The notes beneath the pieces are model-generated. The model saw only the letters and a list, made by a program, of their open reading frames with translations, was not told the DNA's origin and did not search any database. A stretch of DNA of 62,000 nt from contig MNCI01025300.1 of NCBI GenBank assembly GCA_015680685.1, positions 148,108-210,107 on the forward strand. Reading direction: 5' to 3'. Made by a program: the position numbers and the translations under genes. The DNA is from Gnetum montanum (taxonomy: Eukaryota; Streptophyta; Gnetopsida; Gnetales; Gnetaceae). Shown here one piece after another: positions 9,744 through 22,504 of the stretch. Every line of letters starts with the position of its first letter. Within the stretch, counting starts at the first letter, position 1.

Positions 9744-10930
9744 ATGGGACCAACAAAAAACCTTACAACTTCTTACATTAATAAGATGGAAGAAATGGAG
9801 CAAATCAAGTACGAACTCTTTGGCTTGGAGAAAAAAAGAGGAATAGAAGCATGTTGGGAAGAGTTCAAAGTTCTAAAAACCTCTAAATTAGAGTTTTTGG
9901 AAGTTAAAACATTATTGAGATCTTTACAATGTATGTTACTAAATAATGGGAAACTGATAATCATTAATTCCTAGCTCACTAAGAATAAAAAAGAGGAGTT
10001 GTTGAAAGTGGTCAACAAATGATTAACAATCTTTACTTGATGATATGATGAGATAACAGGGATAGATCCACTCATATTTCAACATAGGATCTACACAAAT
10101 TCATCTATCAATCCTAAAAGATAATACAAAGGAGACTAAATCAGAAATTAAAGAAAGTTATTAAAAAGAAGATAGAAAATATCCTCAAGGCTATATTTGT
10201 ATATCCTATGGTAGACAATGAGTGGATAAGCCTACTTGTCATTGTACCTAAGAAAGATAGACAATGGAGGATCTACATATATTTCAAGTTATTAAACATG
10301 ACTAGTTTAAGGATCATTTTTCCTTACCATTTATGAATCAAGTATTGGCCATCATTGCAAAGGATAGGTACTACAATTTTCTAGATGAATATCATGGCTA
10401 CAACCAAATTCAAATCACTCCAAAAAAAAAAATAGGTCAAAACAATGTTCACAAAAATACCTTTTAGTTTATGTAATGCTCCTAGTAGATTCTAATGCCT
10501 TAGCATCTTTTAGTAGCAAATTGGCAATGATGTAGAAGTCTTTATCGATACCTTTTCCACCTATGTACAAATTTTTAGCAAGTACTAGATCATCTTGAGT
10601 AGGTTCTAAAATGATTTGTGAAAACCAACCTTAAGATCAACTAGTAGAAAAGTCATCTAATTGTCTCTAAGGGAATTATCCTAGGGCACTAAATTTTAGA
10701 AAAGGGTATTAGGGTAGATCCTAAACATATTAGGGCCATCAAGGAATTACTAGATAACCTCAAACAATAAAAGATGTAAAGTCATTCATTGCATACATTA
10801 ATTCCTATATGAGATTTATGGAAAATTTTTCAAAAATTGCTAAGTTTTTGGTGGAGCTTACTAAGAAGAATGTGCCATTTAACTAGACCAAGGAATTTAA
10901 ATGGGCATTCCAAATCTTAAAGAAAGATCA
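9744..10930 (+). pseudogene. E2 reverse transcriptase remnant
   Basis: The N-terminal linker reads LLNNGKLIIIN and matches E4 and E3. The fingers and palm follow, with FLDEYHGYNQIQI near 10380 and VFIDTFSTYV near 10540 where the YxDD-equivalent box (usually FxDDFS) should be. The second catalytic Asp is Thr. Multiple stops break the frame. RT would copy the element RNA in the particle. Confidence 0.7.
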
Positions 10931-10959
10931 TGAAAACACCAATTCTATGAGCATCAAAT

Positions 10960-11340
10960 TGGTCCAGATCCTTCCACATCATGATAGATGCATTTAGTTT
11001 TACCTTGGAAGAAATTCTCACACATATGGATGATTAGAGACATCCATATTACATCCATTATATGAGCAGAAGCATTGTAGGTGTACAACTAAACTACATC
11101 ATAACAAAGGACCTAATGATAGTCATGTATGCTCTTGAGAAATTTAGGCACTATGTGCTTGGATACCCAATCTTCATGCATATCGGTCATAGTGATATTC
11201 AGTTTTAATGAATAAACTAGAAATAAGCTCCTATATCATATAGTGATTAATGATTTTATAGGAATTTGATCTAATGATGATGGACAGAAAGATAGTCAAT
11301 GACGTAGTTGTAGATCATTTGTCTTAGTTAAGATTGAACA
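10960..11340 (+). pseudogene. E2 RNase H remnant
   Basis: Recognisable runs are PYYIHYMSRSIVGVQLNY and ALEKFRHYVLGYPIF, which align with the E4 RNase H (ALEKFRHYVLGYTVF). The segment lies directly between RT and integrase, as in Ty3/gypsy. It is non-functional because of frameshifts and stops. Confidence 0.65.
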
Positions 11341-11559
11341 ACAAAGTTAATGAGGAACAAATCTCTAATCAATTCCCTATGAGTTTCTTTTTGATAAAGT
11401 AATTGAGGCCTCAACACAAAGGTCCATAACCTAGTACGATGATTTCCTCTCCTATCTATTCACACAAGAGACTCCTACCTAATAGGATTATAAGAGAAAG
11501 TTATAGTTCCTCTGCTAGATCAAGAATTACATGGAGATAGAGGGTAACTTGTATAACAT

Positions 11560-12700
11560 TTATGTAGATGGCTTGGTACGATGATGTGTACTTGATAAAT
11601 ATCACCTTAGAGTTCTATAAGATGCCCATGAAGGCCCTTATGGAGGCCATTATGCTATAATAAGTATGGTCATAAAAATCTTAATGGCAAGAAATTTATA
11701 GCTTACAATATTCAAGGATGTCCATCATTTCATCCATTCATGCAAATGATTTCAACAAGATGGATAGATGATAACAAAGAATGGAAGGGCCCAAATAGTG
11801 GATCTAGCCACTAGAGCCTTTTAATCGTTGGAAAATTAAATTCATAAGACCCATCATCCCCATGTCCAACATGAAGTCTTACATCATAGTTGTTGTTGAT
11901 GACTATATCAAATGGACCAAAGTTATAGCCGTCAATGACTATACTTCCTCTTCTACAACTCGATTATTTCAATAAAATATGGTATATATGTTTGATGTGC
12001 CTAGGATAATAATTTCTAACAATGGAATGCATTTCATAGGTGCTACATTTTGAAAGTTAATGCAATGCTTCGGAGTAGAGCATAAACTTATAACACCTTA
12101 TTATCATCAAGTCAATGGTCAAGATGAAGCAACTAATAGGGAGATAACAAGAATCCTAATAAGAACCATTATCAACTAAATGAAAGATTGAAGCACTAAA
12201 CTCAATGATGCCCTAAGGGCCTACTACTCAACATATAAACTTCCTATAAGCTACTCTCACTATGAGCTATTTCACAAAAAGTTAAACTAAACTTCTAATT
12301 TAAACTAAACTATGTACACTTCCAATTGCATGTTACAATGACCTATACATCAACCAAGCATAATAAGAAAGACTATTCACACTCAAAATCCTAGATAAGA
12401 ATATAAGGGTAGCCCTTATGATGAATAAAGTGCACAAGACATACAATAAAAAACAACATAATACCAGAATAAGAAGGATTGAATTTCAACTATGAGACAA
12501 GGTTCTCTATTGAAATCCCACTCATGTACTTAAAAGAAATAAGTTTTAAAAATTATGGAAAGGACCTTACATCATACAGTCAACATTTCCTTCTAGGTCC
12601 ATGAATATTTACCATCCAACAAGTCCAACTACGCACATATTGGTTAACATGTAATAAGTCAAATCCTTCAAAGACTTCCAAGTAACTAGGACTAATAACA
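11560..12700 (+). pseudogene. E2 integrase remnant
   Basis: The zinc-binding region reads DAHEGPYGGHYA and then VHHFIHSC near 11620-11750. The core retains a weak match around SNNGMHFIGATF (12010) and YYHQVNGQ (12100), corresponding to the second Asp box and the segment before the catalytic Glu. The C-terminal part to about 12700 aligns with E4. The region is heavily frameshifted. Confidence 0.65.
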
Positions 12701-14314
12701 AAATCTTAATGCAAGGTCATGTTCATTCCATTTTTAGAATATTCTTCCTCCACCTCACTTGTAGGGGAGGTAACCATCTAATGTGACTCCTCGTGAGGAT
12801 TTTACATCGTCTTTAATTTCTTTTTTCATTCTTCATACACTTTGGTTATTTCTTGTAAAGTCTTTATTTTCTTTCATATATTTTATTTTATTTGAATCAT
12901 GTATGTTTTTAAGTTTTTAAAAGTTATTATTACCATTATTTTTTCCAATGTAGTACATCAGGATTGTTATTTTTATGTACATGTCAACCTTGTTATTGGG
13001 GCTATGTTCTATATTAACAATTTATTAGACATATGATGGTATAAGATAGTGAGTCAGCAACATCCATTCCTTTTCCTTATATTAATAAGAGGTCTACATC
13101 ATAAAATAAATATGTTTATTTCATAATAAAACTAAAATGAACTAATGATCTGGCTACCCAAGGAAAAGGAGAACCAAGAATAAATGGAAAACAATGTGAT
13201 CTCAAGGAAACTTATTAAGCCTCTAAGATTCTTCTATAAGTTTCATGATATTGTGCAGGTGTACCATTGTTTATATTGGAAGTTTTAAATGGAAGCATGT
13301 CCTGTACCAAGTGAAATTTCCAAAAAAACATGGAAAGAAAAACACATACCTAAATATCTCTTGGGAACATGCACTAGCTATGGGGCTAGAAAGACATGTT
13401 ACCCATGCTTGAAGGCATTCCTCTAACTAAAGACAATATTTCTTCCAATTAACTTATAAAATTATAAATAGTTCTTTATTTTTCTCTTGTTAAGTAATGG
13501 TATCATTTCATAGTTTTGATGGTCTCACGATTATTAGTTTAATGTGATATAATGTGATACTACTATTACTAGTATGGACTTGGTTTGGAACCTAGATAGA
13601 AAGGTATATTGATCATTCATACAACATTTATACAAAAGAACCTATTTTTAAAATGATAAGGTATCTTACGTCCCTATTCTTACAATTCATTTTAATTTCC
13701 ATTATCCACCTCACTACTAAGTACCATGGTCTACCTGATGAATTTTATTTAGTATAGTGTATGATCCCAATAGTGATGGTTGAATGGATATGGCTTATGA
13801 CCTACATTGACATTTAATTTGAAATGTGCCTACAAAAACCTTGTGAAATAGTTATGTAAGGGGATTTAAGGCATGGACCTTCTTTGGGGAGGACCCACTT
13901 GCATAACTCTTAAACTTCTAGTTTACAATATATTACCAATTGTCTAGCTTCTTTTGGTTGCAATCCTAACCATGAATGCATTAATTCAAACATGCTTATT
14001 TTTTAGTATGGTTTTATTTGGAAACATTATATTTCCAAGCTTAATTGTTAAAAATATATATGTTCAAACCCTTAATTAGAACCTCATATTTATTAGCTAC
14101 ATCCTTAAAACTTCTTTTCAAGTTCCATTTAACACTTAGTTTGTCTTAAAACTTGCAAAAATTCATTAGTTTTCAAAGTAATAAACTTTTCATCAACAAA
14201 TCTATCAATGTAATGCAAATATTGTATTTATACACGACACTTAGTAACATATTTTATTTGAAATGAAGGAGGAGTTTTTGTAATTTTTAAAGTCTAGAAG
14301 TTCCTAAGAGCCAT
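12701..14314 (+). other. E2 spacer downstream of integrase
   Basis: I see no gene. Two short stretches match the E4 spacer: gaaagacatgttacccatg near 13390 and ggggaggacccacttgcat near 13895. This confirms that the sequence belongs to the Athila-like element. Confidence 0.5.
14310..14314 (+). repeat. Target site duplication of C1, left copy
   Basis: GCCAT precedes the C1 5' LTR and TCCAT follows the 3' LTR (19427-19431). Four of five bases match, so one has probably mutated. Confidence 0.5.
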
Positions 14315-15386
14315 TGTTGACCTTTTGGTATGTCAAAACCTTAGAGAAAAGAGAGAATGTGGAAATGTGATTATAGTCTTGAATGACCAAAAACAATTTT
14401 GAAGTAGGACCTCATAAGAAGAGTTTAGCTAGAATGAGAGCTATGTTGAGATGAAAAAATGAGAGCTAGGATGCAAATGGAGTTAATGAGAAAAATGAAG
14501 ATGTTTTGGGGACTTCTAGAATGCTAAAATGATAGATAAATGCTTCAAAATTCAAAGTGGTCTTATAGGGTAGATGTCTCTAATTGTTAGCAAATGTCTC
14601 ACTCCTAGTAGAGATGTCTTAGGGTAAATGTCTCAAGGTAGACATCTCAATTTTAAGATATGCATCTTTCTAAAATTAGAGCTAATTTTAGTTAGATGTC
14701 TCAACTTTGAACAAGATATCTCAATTAGTCCTTTTCTAAACATTATACAAATTCCAAGGAATTTTGGAAAATCAAAGGGCATAGGACAAAGTGAAATTCC
14801 TGGGAAATGTACAAGCACTATTCATTAAATATCATTCATTATCCTCATCAAGTAAATTGGTTTTGTTCCTCATTATTCTTATCTTTTGTAGTTTGTTATA
14901 TGAATTAAGAGCTTCATTGCAAAGATTCTATAAATTGAGTTACCCCTTTTCCTTGATCTTTTCTTCTTTGTTTATTACCCCATGGGTTTGATGTATTTCT
15001 TGTAAGAAAACATCTTGTGAGCTTGTTGGGATCTTGCAAGATTTAGCATGTTCATAGCAATGAAACACTCTAGCACATAGCTCATGTTTTGTAAATTTTG
15101 TGGGATCCTTGAAACCACATTTTAAGTTTCCTAGGACCTTGTAGGATTGAGTGTGTTCATAGCATCGAAACACTCTAGAGCAGAGCTCAAACTTTATAAA
15201 GGTTGTTGTACCCTCTATACCACATTTTTCTAAGGAACAAAGTCTAGAGGTATGCAAGGATTCTACCCTCTATGTGTGGAAGTACCTAAGTTGTGGAATG
15301 ACATAAAAATTATGTGTAGTTCTGGTTTTTTTGGTTGTTTTAATTGGAGAACTTATTCAACCCCCCTTCTAGGTTCTTGATCCACA
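14315..15386 (+). repeat. C1 5' LTR
   Basis: The LTR begins TGTTGACC and ends TCCACA, followed by the primer site. It aligns with 18366-19426 at roughly 80-85 percent by eye. A cluster of AGATGTCTC-like motifs lies at 14572-14723. Short open frames inside it appear to be chance. Confidence 0.8.
14572..14723 (+). promoter_or_regulatory. Cluster of AGATGTCTC-like motifs in the C1 LTR
   Basis: Seven direct or inverted variants of (A/G)(A/G)ATGTCTC start near 14572, 14592, 14611, 14626, 14641 (inverted GACATCTC), 14692 and 14714. The 3' LTR keeps several of them. Repeated boxes of this kind in U3 often bind host transcription factors; that role is inferred. Confidence 0.45.
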
Positions 15387-15388
15387 AG

Positions 15389-15400
15389 TAGTATTGAAGC
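15389..15400 (+). other. Primer binding site of C1, initiator-Met type, degenerate
   Basis: TAGTATTGAAGC stands where TGGTATCAGAGC is expected, directly after the LTR, and differs by transitions only. Confidence 0.6.
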
Positions 15401-15442
15401 TTGTTACTCTCAAGTTTGTGCTTCACCTCTTAAGAATGAACA

Positions 15443-16640
15443 ATGGAAGGAACATCCTACACCACGCCACCAATGTTCAATGGAATCAACTTTGTGTATT
15501 AGAAAGTAAGAATGCAAGGATTCTTTAAATCCATGGAGTTCAAAGTTTGGGAATCTATTCTCAAAGATTATATGCCACACATTGATAGCAACACATCAAC
15601 TACCAATCCAAGAAGTAAATGGAAGCAATACAAAACAGATAATTTCATGTTTCATTCTAAAGCAAAGAATTGTCTTTATTGTGCTTTGAGAAAATCTAAA
15701 TTTAATAGAGTAGCTAGATGTAAGATTATTAAAGAATTTTGGGAAACATTAGAAGCAAAAAATGAAGGTACATTAGTTGTAAAACAATCAAAAATTCTAG
15801 TGTTACAAAGTGACTATGATAAACTGAAAATGAGAAAAGGAGAAATATTAAAGACTACGTCTCTAGGGCAAATAATCTTGTTGTAGCAATTAGAGGAATT
15901 TGTAAGGTTCTACCTAGAATTAATGTTATCATCAAGATGAAAAGAACCTTGCAATCCAAATTTAGACGTACATTAATAGCCATGGAGGAAATCATGGATT
16001 TTTCTGTAGTAAAATTTGAAGAGCTTCAAAGTGCACTTATTGCCTGTGAGATGAACCTCATTAGCGAAGGTGAAATTCAGGAAACCCCCATTACCTTAAA
16101 AATATTCATCAAAGAAGAAGGAGCCAACTAAACATGAAGCTAACAGTGAGGATGAATTAAGTCTCTTGTCAAGGAGAGTACGAACACTACTTTCAAGAAA
16201 AGGAAAAAGATATAATGAACTCGACTCCATAGGTAAAGAAAGAGGTAAGAATTTTAAAAGTACAAATCTTGATGCATTCTATATATAATGTTGGGTTTGT
16301 GGTGCAAGGGACCATGTGGCCTCTAAATATCCTAGTGTTGGCAATCTTCAAAGGAAGGATCAATCTGAAGATTATTTGAAAAAGAAAAATTTCTACACTA
16401 GCTAGGATGAAGGTAAAAAAAGTCAAAAAGAAGCTTATGATGACCAATGGAGATTCTATAGGATTCCCTAATGAATCTAAAGGTAAAACTAATGAAAGGT
16501 ATAGTGAATTACATGAAGAAATTATTACTCTACACTATCTACTTATAAAGGCAAAGAAAAATATGCATAGAAAAATCTTTGAACTTTATACTTTATGCTC
16601 TGCTTTAAAAAGTAAACTCTCAAATGTAAAAGCTTAGGTG
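15443..16640 (+). pseudogene. C1 copia gag remnant
   Basis: Gag starts at ATG 15443 (MEGTSYTTPPMFNGINF). The opening PPMFNG-NF-Y, then CALRKSKFNRV and KEFWETLEAKNEGT, is the conserved layout of copia gag (the UBN2-type domain). Around 15940-16130 a second block reads LIAMEEIMDFSVVKFEELQS. Near 16290 a zinc knuckle survives as CWVCGARDHVASKYP with the last Cys lost. A charged, probably coiled-coil tail follows (16407-16637). Stops occur at codon 20 and between the blocks. Confidence 0.75.
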
Positions 16641-18352
16641 AAATTACTAACCCATTTGGATGAGAAAAAATGTAGGGATATACAAGATGTAATGAAAAAA
16701 ATCAAGAAAAGACTTGAAATCAACATAAAAATGAAAATATGAAGGAGGTCTCTTAAATGAACACTTGTACAAGTTTAGTATCATCNATGAATGAGAAAGT
16801 AAAGAAAATTTATATCATCTCAAAGTCCATTAATCATGTTCATGCTAGAAAGCAAGCAAGGTAAGTAATGGTAAGTCTTTATTCCTTCACTTGCTAGACT
16901 CAATATAGATTAGTTTATGTTTTTAAATGTTAGTAGTTAGGAAATAAATTGAATAAATGCTATTGGAAATCCTTGGTTTCCAAAAGAAAATCTCACTTCA
17001 TCTTGCAAGATGTTAATTTTAGATATAAATATATGACCATTAAAATTTTAATTGATATTATTTGTCACAAGAAAGGATCAAGGTACAAGAACTCATAAGG
17101 TAGGGTTCCATAAGTTTAGATCATTAGAACATACATATACCTTGTGATCTAGCTCATATGATGAATATATTATGCATGTATTATTTGGTATATATTATTA
17201 AGAAATAAAATGGATGAATGTTTTTATTTTTCTTTTTTTAAAATTGATTAATCAATTTTTGGGCACTTAACAAGTATGTAGTGGTTTCATGAACCTTGAC
17301 TGTTATTCAAGCATCTTTTTGTTAAACATCTAAAAGAAAAATATTTTGCTAAAAATTTTGAAAAATATCTTTAATACCACTAATGGAAGGCTTTGGTTCC
17401 CAAAAGTTTCCATGATTCACCTTAGTATGACATTATAGATTTTTATGATTCACAATCTAATGAATTTCAAGAATGCATATCTACAAAGGCAAGATGATCC
17501 ATTAAATGACTTTCAAGTAATACATACTTTATAAAATTTGGGGACTATTGTTGCTACTACAATTTTTGGATTCTAAATGTCTAATCACATTTCCATTCCT
17601 TTTAAAAGGGGTTCCTATCCAAGAGAAAATTGTTTGCGTTTTTCCATCTGCATTAAAATTAGTTGTATCATGGCTCTACTATTATAATACATCTCTAATG
17701 GAAGACCTTAGTATCCATACTTGATCTTGAAATTTTTATGAAAATATATTTTTAAGCCAAATTTTTTTGTTCATTCCATCCTATGTTTTCAAGAAAAATC
17801 AAGATAGCATCTCCACAAGCTTATCCTTAAAGTCTCAAGGGGATAATGCCACTCTCCATACAACTGAAGCTTGAAGTTGGGGAGAAATTAGCATATACTT
17901 AGGAAATAATGTACCTCATAAAAAATTATCATCTTTTAATAGGGAAAGTCTTTGGAGACTCTCCTCAAAAGTAACTCAAGTAATAAGTCTTCCCACTCCA
18001 GCATCCATGCCAGAAAATAAGCAAGAAAGAGGTATATTGAACTTGGTAAAACATCTAAGTATCTTTTTGATGATGTCCAAAAAGGATGAGAATATGGTAT
18101 TCATGAGATAATATAATGTCCTATTCATGGATTATTGTTTCAAAGAAGGGATAACTGATCTTCAATGCTTAGCCTTTGACTCTAAATGGCAACATTATAG
18201 ATTCACTTTTGCAAGGCTTTAATTATGTATCTTTTTGTTTAATGGTTATGTGATGTGCTATACCTTATATACAAATATGTGTATCTTTAATTGATTAATC
18301 ATATGATATTATGGATTATACTAACCCATTTTATTAAGTTTTGGACATCACC
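16641..18352 (+). other. C1 internal region without recognisable genes
   Basis: This is AT-rich sequence with no protein motif in either direction. One undetermined base (n) occurs near 16786. A complete copia element would need more than 3 kb here for pol. Confidence 0.5.
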
Positions 18353-18365
18353 AAAAAGGGGAAAG
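18353..18365 (+). other. Polypurine tract of C1
   Basis: AAAAAGGGGAAAG directly precedes the 3' LTR, in the sequence context acatcacc typical of this copia group. Confidence 0.65.
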
Positions 18366-19426
18366 TCATTAACCTTTTGGTATGTCAAAACCTTAGAGAA
18401 AATGGAGAATGTGAAAATGTGATTGTAGTCTTGCAAGACCAAAAAGGAACATGTTGAAGTAGGACCTCATAAGGAGAGCTAAGCTAGAACAAGAGCTACA
18501 TTGAGATGAAAAAATGAGAGCTAGGATGCAAACGGAGTTAAGGAGCAAAATGAAGATGTTCTGGGAACTTCTAAGAAGCTAAAATAATAGAGAAATGCTT
18601 TAGAATTAAAAGTGATCTCGTAGCGTAGATGTCTCCAATTGATGACAAAAATCTTGCTCTTAGCAGAAATGTCTCAGGGTAAATGTCTCAAGGTCTCAAT
18701 TTTCAAATATACATATTTCCAAAATTGATGCTAATTTCAATTAGATGTCTTAACTTTGAACAAAATGTTTCAGTTAGTCCTTTTCTAGTCATCCGAGGAG
18801 TTTTTGGAAGCTCAAAGCATATAAGACAAAGTGGAATTCTTGGGAAATGTGCAAGAACTATTCATTGAATATCATTCATTGTTCTTAGCAAGTGAATTTT
18901 TTTTATTCCTCATTATTCTTATCTTTTTTAGTTTGTTGCATAAACTAAGAGCTTCATTGCAATGATTTTGTAAATTGAGTTACATCTTTTCCTTGATCTT
19001 TTCTTCTTTCTTTATTACCATGAAGGGTTGATGTACTTTTTATGAGAAAGAATCTTGTAAGCTTGTCAAGATCTTGTGAGATTGAGCGTGTTCATAGTGG
19101 CAAAACACTTCAGTGCATAGATCACATTTTGTAAAAGTTATGGAATCCTTGAAATCACATTTTGAGCTTCTTATGATCTTGTGGTATTGAGTGTGTTTGT
19201 AGCACTAAAACACTCCAGATCATAGCTCAAACTTTGTAAAGGTTGTGGTGCCCTCTAAACCACATTTTTCTAAGGAACAAAGTTTATAGGTATGCAAGGA
19301 TTCTACCCTCCAAGTGTGGAAGTACTCAAGTTAGGAAACCACGTAAAAAGTGTGTGTGGTTTTGGTTGCCTTGGTTGTCTTAATTAGGGAAATAATTCAA
19401 CCCCCCTTATAAGTTTCTAATCCACA
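18366..19426 (+). repeat. C1 3' LTR
   Basis: It matches 14315-15386 throughout, for example ccttttggtatgtcaaaacc and the ending aaccccccttat...tccaca. Confidence 0.8.
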
Positions 19427-19739
19427 TCCATAACTTCCCCCTAGAACATCTGATTTAATACATGTTTCAGACTGTGAGCTTCTAGAACTAAGCTTTATTT
19501 CATGGAAGCATTAGTAACCAATTTTTTTAAAACAAATTTCTAACATCCCACAACTAGTTAAAATGAACTAAGCATTAAAATAATAATAAAAATTAAAGAA
19601 TCAACACATTTAACTACCTTAGGAATTCAAGACTTAAGCATTTATAATCATTTAAGAGGTTTAAGGTCTAATTTTTTAAATTAAAACTAATAATTAATAA
19701 TCGAAAGGTACATATAATTGAGAAATAAAACTAAGACCA

Positions 19740-22230
19740 ATCCATGATTGTCTATGTGATAGCAAATGGCTCTTCAAAGCGATCATTAAGTGGGTGGACC
19801 ATCAGAACCTAGGGGCAAGAACCTAAGTGAATGGTAAGGAGAGTAGGAATAATAATAACAAGAAGACAAAAACGGTAATGCATGCCACAAGGCCTCTCAT
19901 ACAAGAAGCAAAGGTGGAATCTATCCAATAGATTCCTACCACTGAAGTAAATTAATCGAAGTAAAATGAGGTATGCAAACCTCGGCTAAACCTAAATGTT
20001 ACCCTAACTAAGGCCTACTTGAAAAAGGTTTGCAGGAAGGAGTTTCATTGAATGGTTCTCTAGGAATCAAAATTGGGACCTTTCTTGTTGTTTGCACTTA
20101 AGGAGATCCAAGGCTACTTGCAAGTATCATTGTTATGGTTCATCATTTTTACTAGTTAGAAATTGTATCTAAGAGAGATGTATCGCTTCTAGAATAACCA
20201 TTAGGGAGATGCAACTATAAAGATAAAATACATTACCATTTTGTACATGATGGAGACCATAGCAAAGGCCCTTCTATTACTTAACATTGGAAAAACAATT
20301 GAGGAGGTATCTACATAAGCAAATGTGGAGCTAAAGAAAGAATGAGAATATCCCCTATAAAATTCCAAGAGAAGGTGTCACATTCACAATCATTAGTAGT
20401 ACCAAAAGTGACCACATCACATGAGTGTCTAAGAAAACTTAGGAAGAATTTGCAACAACAAGCATCAGGAATCTATGGCAAATGATCTATCTACTGTCTA
20501 GCCATGAGTCATTTAAATGATGGGGTAAGGACTATTAGCTAGCTAGTGGATGAACTAGTTAACATGTTACACTTGTAAAGAAACTAGGCTCTTGTTTGTG
20601 TCAATCCAAATGCATGAGAATTCATTGTGTCAATTTCTAGGAAGAAATTATTTGAAATATTTGGCAACACTAAAAAATTTTCCATTATTTTAGAAAAGGA
20701 AAAGATGCAATAGTCTTGGTCATGCCCCACAAGGGTTAGGTGATAGATAACAAGGTGATTGTAGATAGTATGGATAAAGCTCTATGAGCTCTTGTAGAAT
20801 CAATTCTAGATATTTTAGCTTTGGCATACATCCAAGTATCTATAGGAGCAAGGAGCATAAAAATGAGTGTAACCTAGCATGAGGAAATGCTAGAATGATC
20901 CGTTAAGTCTAGGATATTGATTTTAGAAATTTTTGACATTTCAAAATGAATGTCAATGATCTAGTCATAGCTAATTAAGATAAGGGATAAGCTCTTATTT
21001 GCACAAGAATAACTCAAGGAGACTACCAAAAATAATCAAAGGTTTCTAGCAAAAGTTATGGAACTTAGAGCTCACTTATCTGATCCTACTATTCTATGAC
21101 ATGAACTTACAAGACATGAAGCTTTCAATAACTTCAAGAAAAATTGAAAAAGGCCAAGAATGCAAAAATACTATGGTCTATAATGCATCATTTCTAGATA
21201 CTGCACTCACTACCAAGAAAAATGACTTGTTCTAAACACACAAGAAGAATAAATTGCTAAACAAGAAGAACCAATGATTATTGAAAGTTGAAGCTTAGGA
21301 GAAATAACTCCTTAAATATATTAGGTAAAAATAGGAACATATTTCCATGGTAAAGTAAGATATGAGAAAGTTGGTTATAGAAAATAGAACCCTATCAATA
21401 AAGGAGGTGCAGGCCATTCAACAAAAGGCTATTATTAAAATTGCCACTTGGAAGAATAAGGCCCTAAAGTATGATAAGGTAGAAAACAGTTACAAGGACC
21501 AAGAGACCATGCTCAAGGAGGTAACTGAGAAGGATATTATAATGATAAAAACCAAAATGAATGACGTCTTCTAATAAGTCCAACAAAATGGTGATGCATG
21601 ACAACCCATTTTTAATGGGCTAAATGCATACAATCAAGCAAAAAATCACCTGAAGGAGTTATAAATGCAGGAAATGATAGAATATATGGAGATGTTCAAC
21701 CTCTATTACATGAACTTGATAATGCTAACTACAAGACAACCATGGTTAAATCTTAAAAAGCAAGTTTTAAGCTACTACTTTCTCTATCGAGCATAGTTTA
21801 AGATCCACAAAGAAATAAAGTAGAAGTTAGAAATAGCGAATATGGAGTTTGAGGTTTTCAAGAGATAATTCAAGGATCAATGATTAGTTACTACAAACTT
21901 GATAAGAATAATGACAAACCACTAAGAGCTACAAGACACAATGAAAATGTTAGATATTGAATGTAAGAAATTTGTAGCCTAGTTCATGAACATCAAATAA
22001 ATGTTTTCAACATTATTTTTCCTATGGAATGTACCTACACCAACCACTCTAGGAAAAGCCACTTGGACCATTCATGATACATAAAGCATGGAGGAAAAGA
22101 TGAAGGTATTTTTGGATGCATTAAAAATCTCTAAAGAGGTAGCAGCAACAACAAGGTAGCCAAGGCCTCTAACTAGACTAGGATAAGAGGAACATCTACT
22201 AGAGCCATAAGAGCATCCACATCCTAGCAT
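19740..22230 (+). pseudogene. Extra decayed reading frame of E2 between integrase and 3' LTR, unidentified
   Basis: Translation gives long protein-like runs broken by stops. Examples are TIKIKYITILYMMETIAKAL near 20210, a 70-codon open stretch at 21362-21574 starting MRKLVIENRTLS, and MEEKMKVFLDALKISKEVAA near 22090. The composition is rich in Lys, Glu, Met and Ile and suggests coiled coil. The position corresponds to the third frame (env-like) that some Athila elements carry. I see no signal peptide or obvious transmembrane segment, and the E4 spacer lacks a counterpart. It could instead be part of another nested insertion. Confidence 0.4.
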
Positions 22231-22504
22231 CTTTTAGAGATATTCCCTAGTAATTCTTATACATTGATGGTTGGTCCATTTTTATATCATGTATCTAATT
22301 TTTTTGTAATTCATTGTAATCGCTTGAATGTTTTTGTGGTATAGCACTCATAGTTTGTCAAGTTGTCAATTAGTAGTGTCACTTCATACTACTCAAATTT
22401 TGTAAATAACTTAATCCCACATTTGTTTATTTAAGAATAGGTTTTTAGTTAGTCATGAGGATATAATGAAATGTGAATAAGTTAGTTGTATTGATGGATA
22501 TCTA

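Larger units (their letters stand above)
14315..19426 (+). mobile_element. C1: gag-only Ty1/copia LTR retrotransposon
   Basis: Two LTRs of about 1.07 kb flank an internal region of about 3 kb with a Met-type primer site, a gag frame and a purine tract in the context caccaaaaagggg. That context is typical of the SIRE/Maximus-like copia group. Nothing resembling protease, integrase, RT or RNase H follows gag. C1 is flanked by an imperfect 5-bp duplication inside E2. It must be mobilised in trans, or it has lost pol. Confidence 0.8.

Noticed and set aside
6000-12700. Plus-strand short open frames in E2 as separate small genes
   Set aside because: Each aligns with part of the E4 or E1 polyprotein, or is a shadow in another frame.
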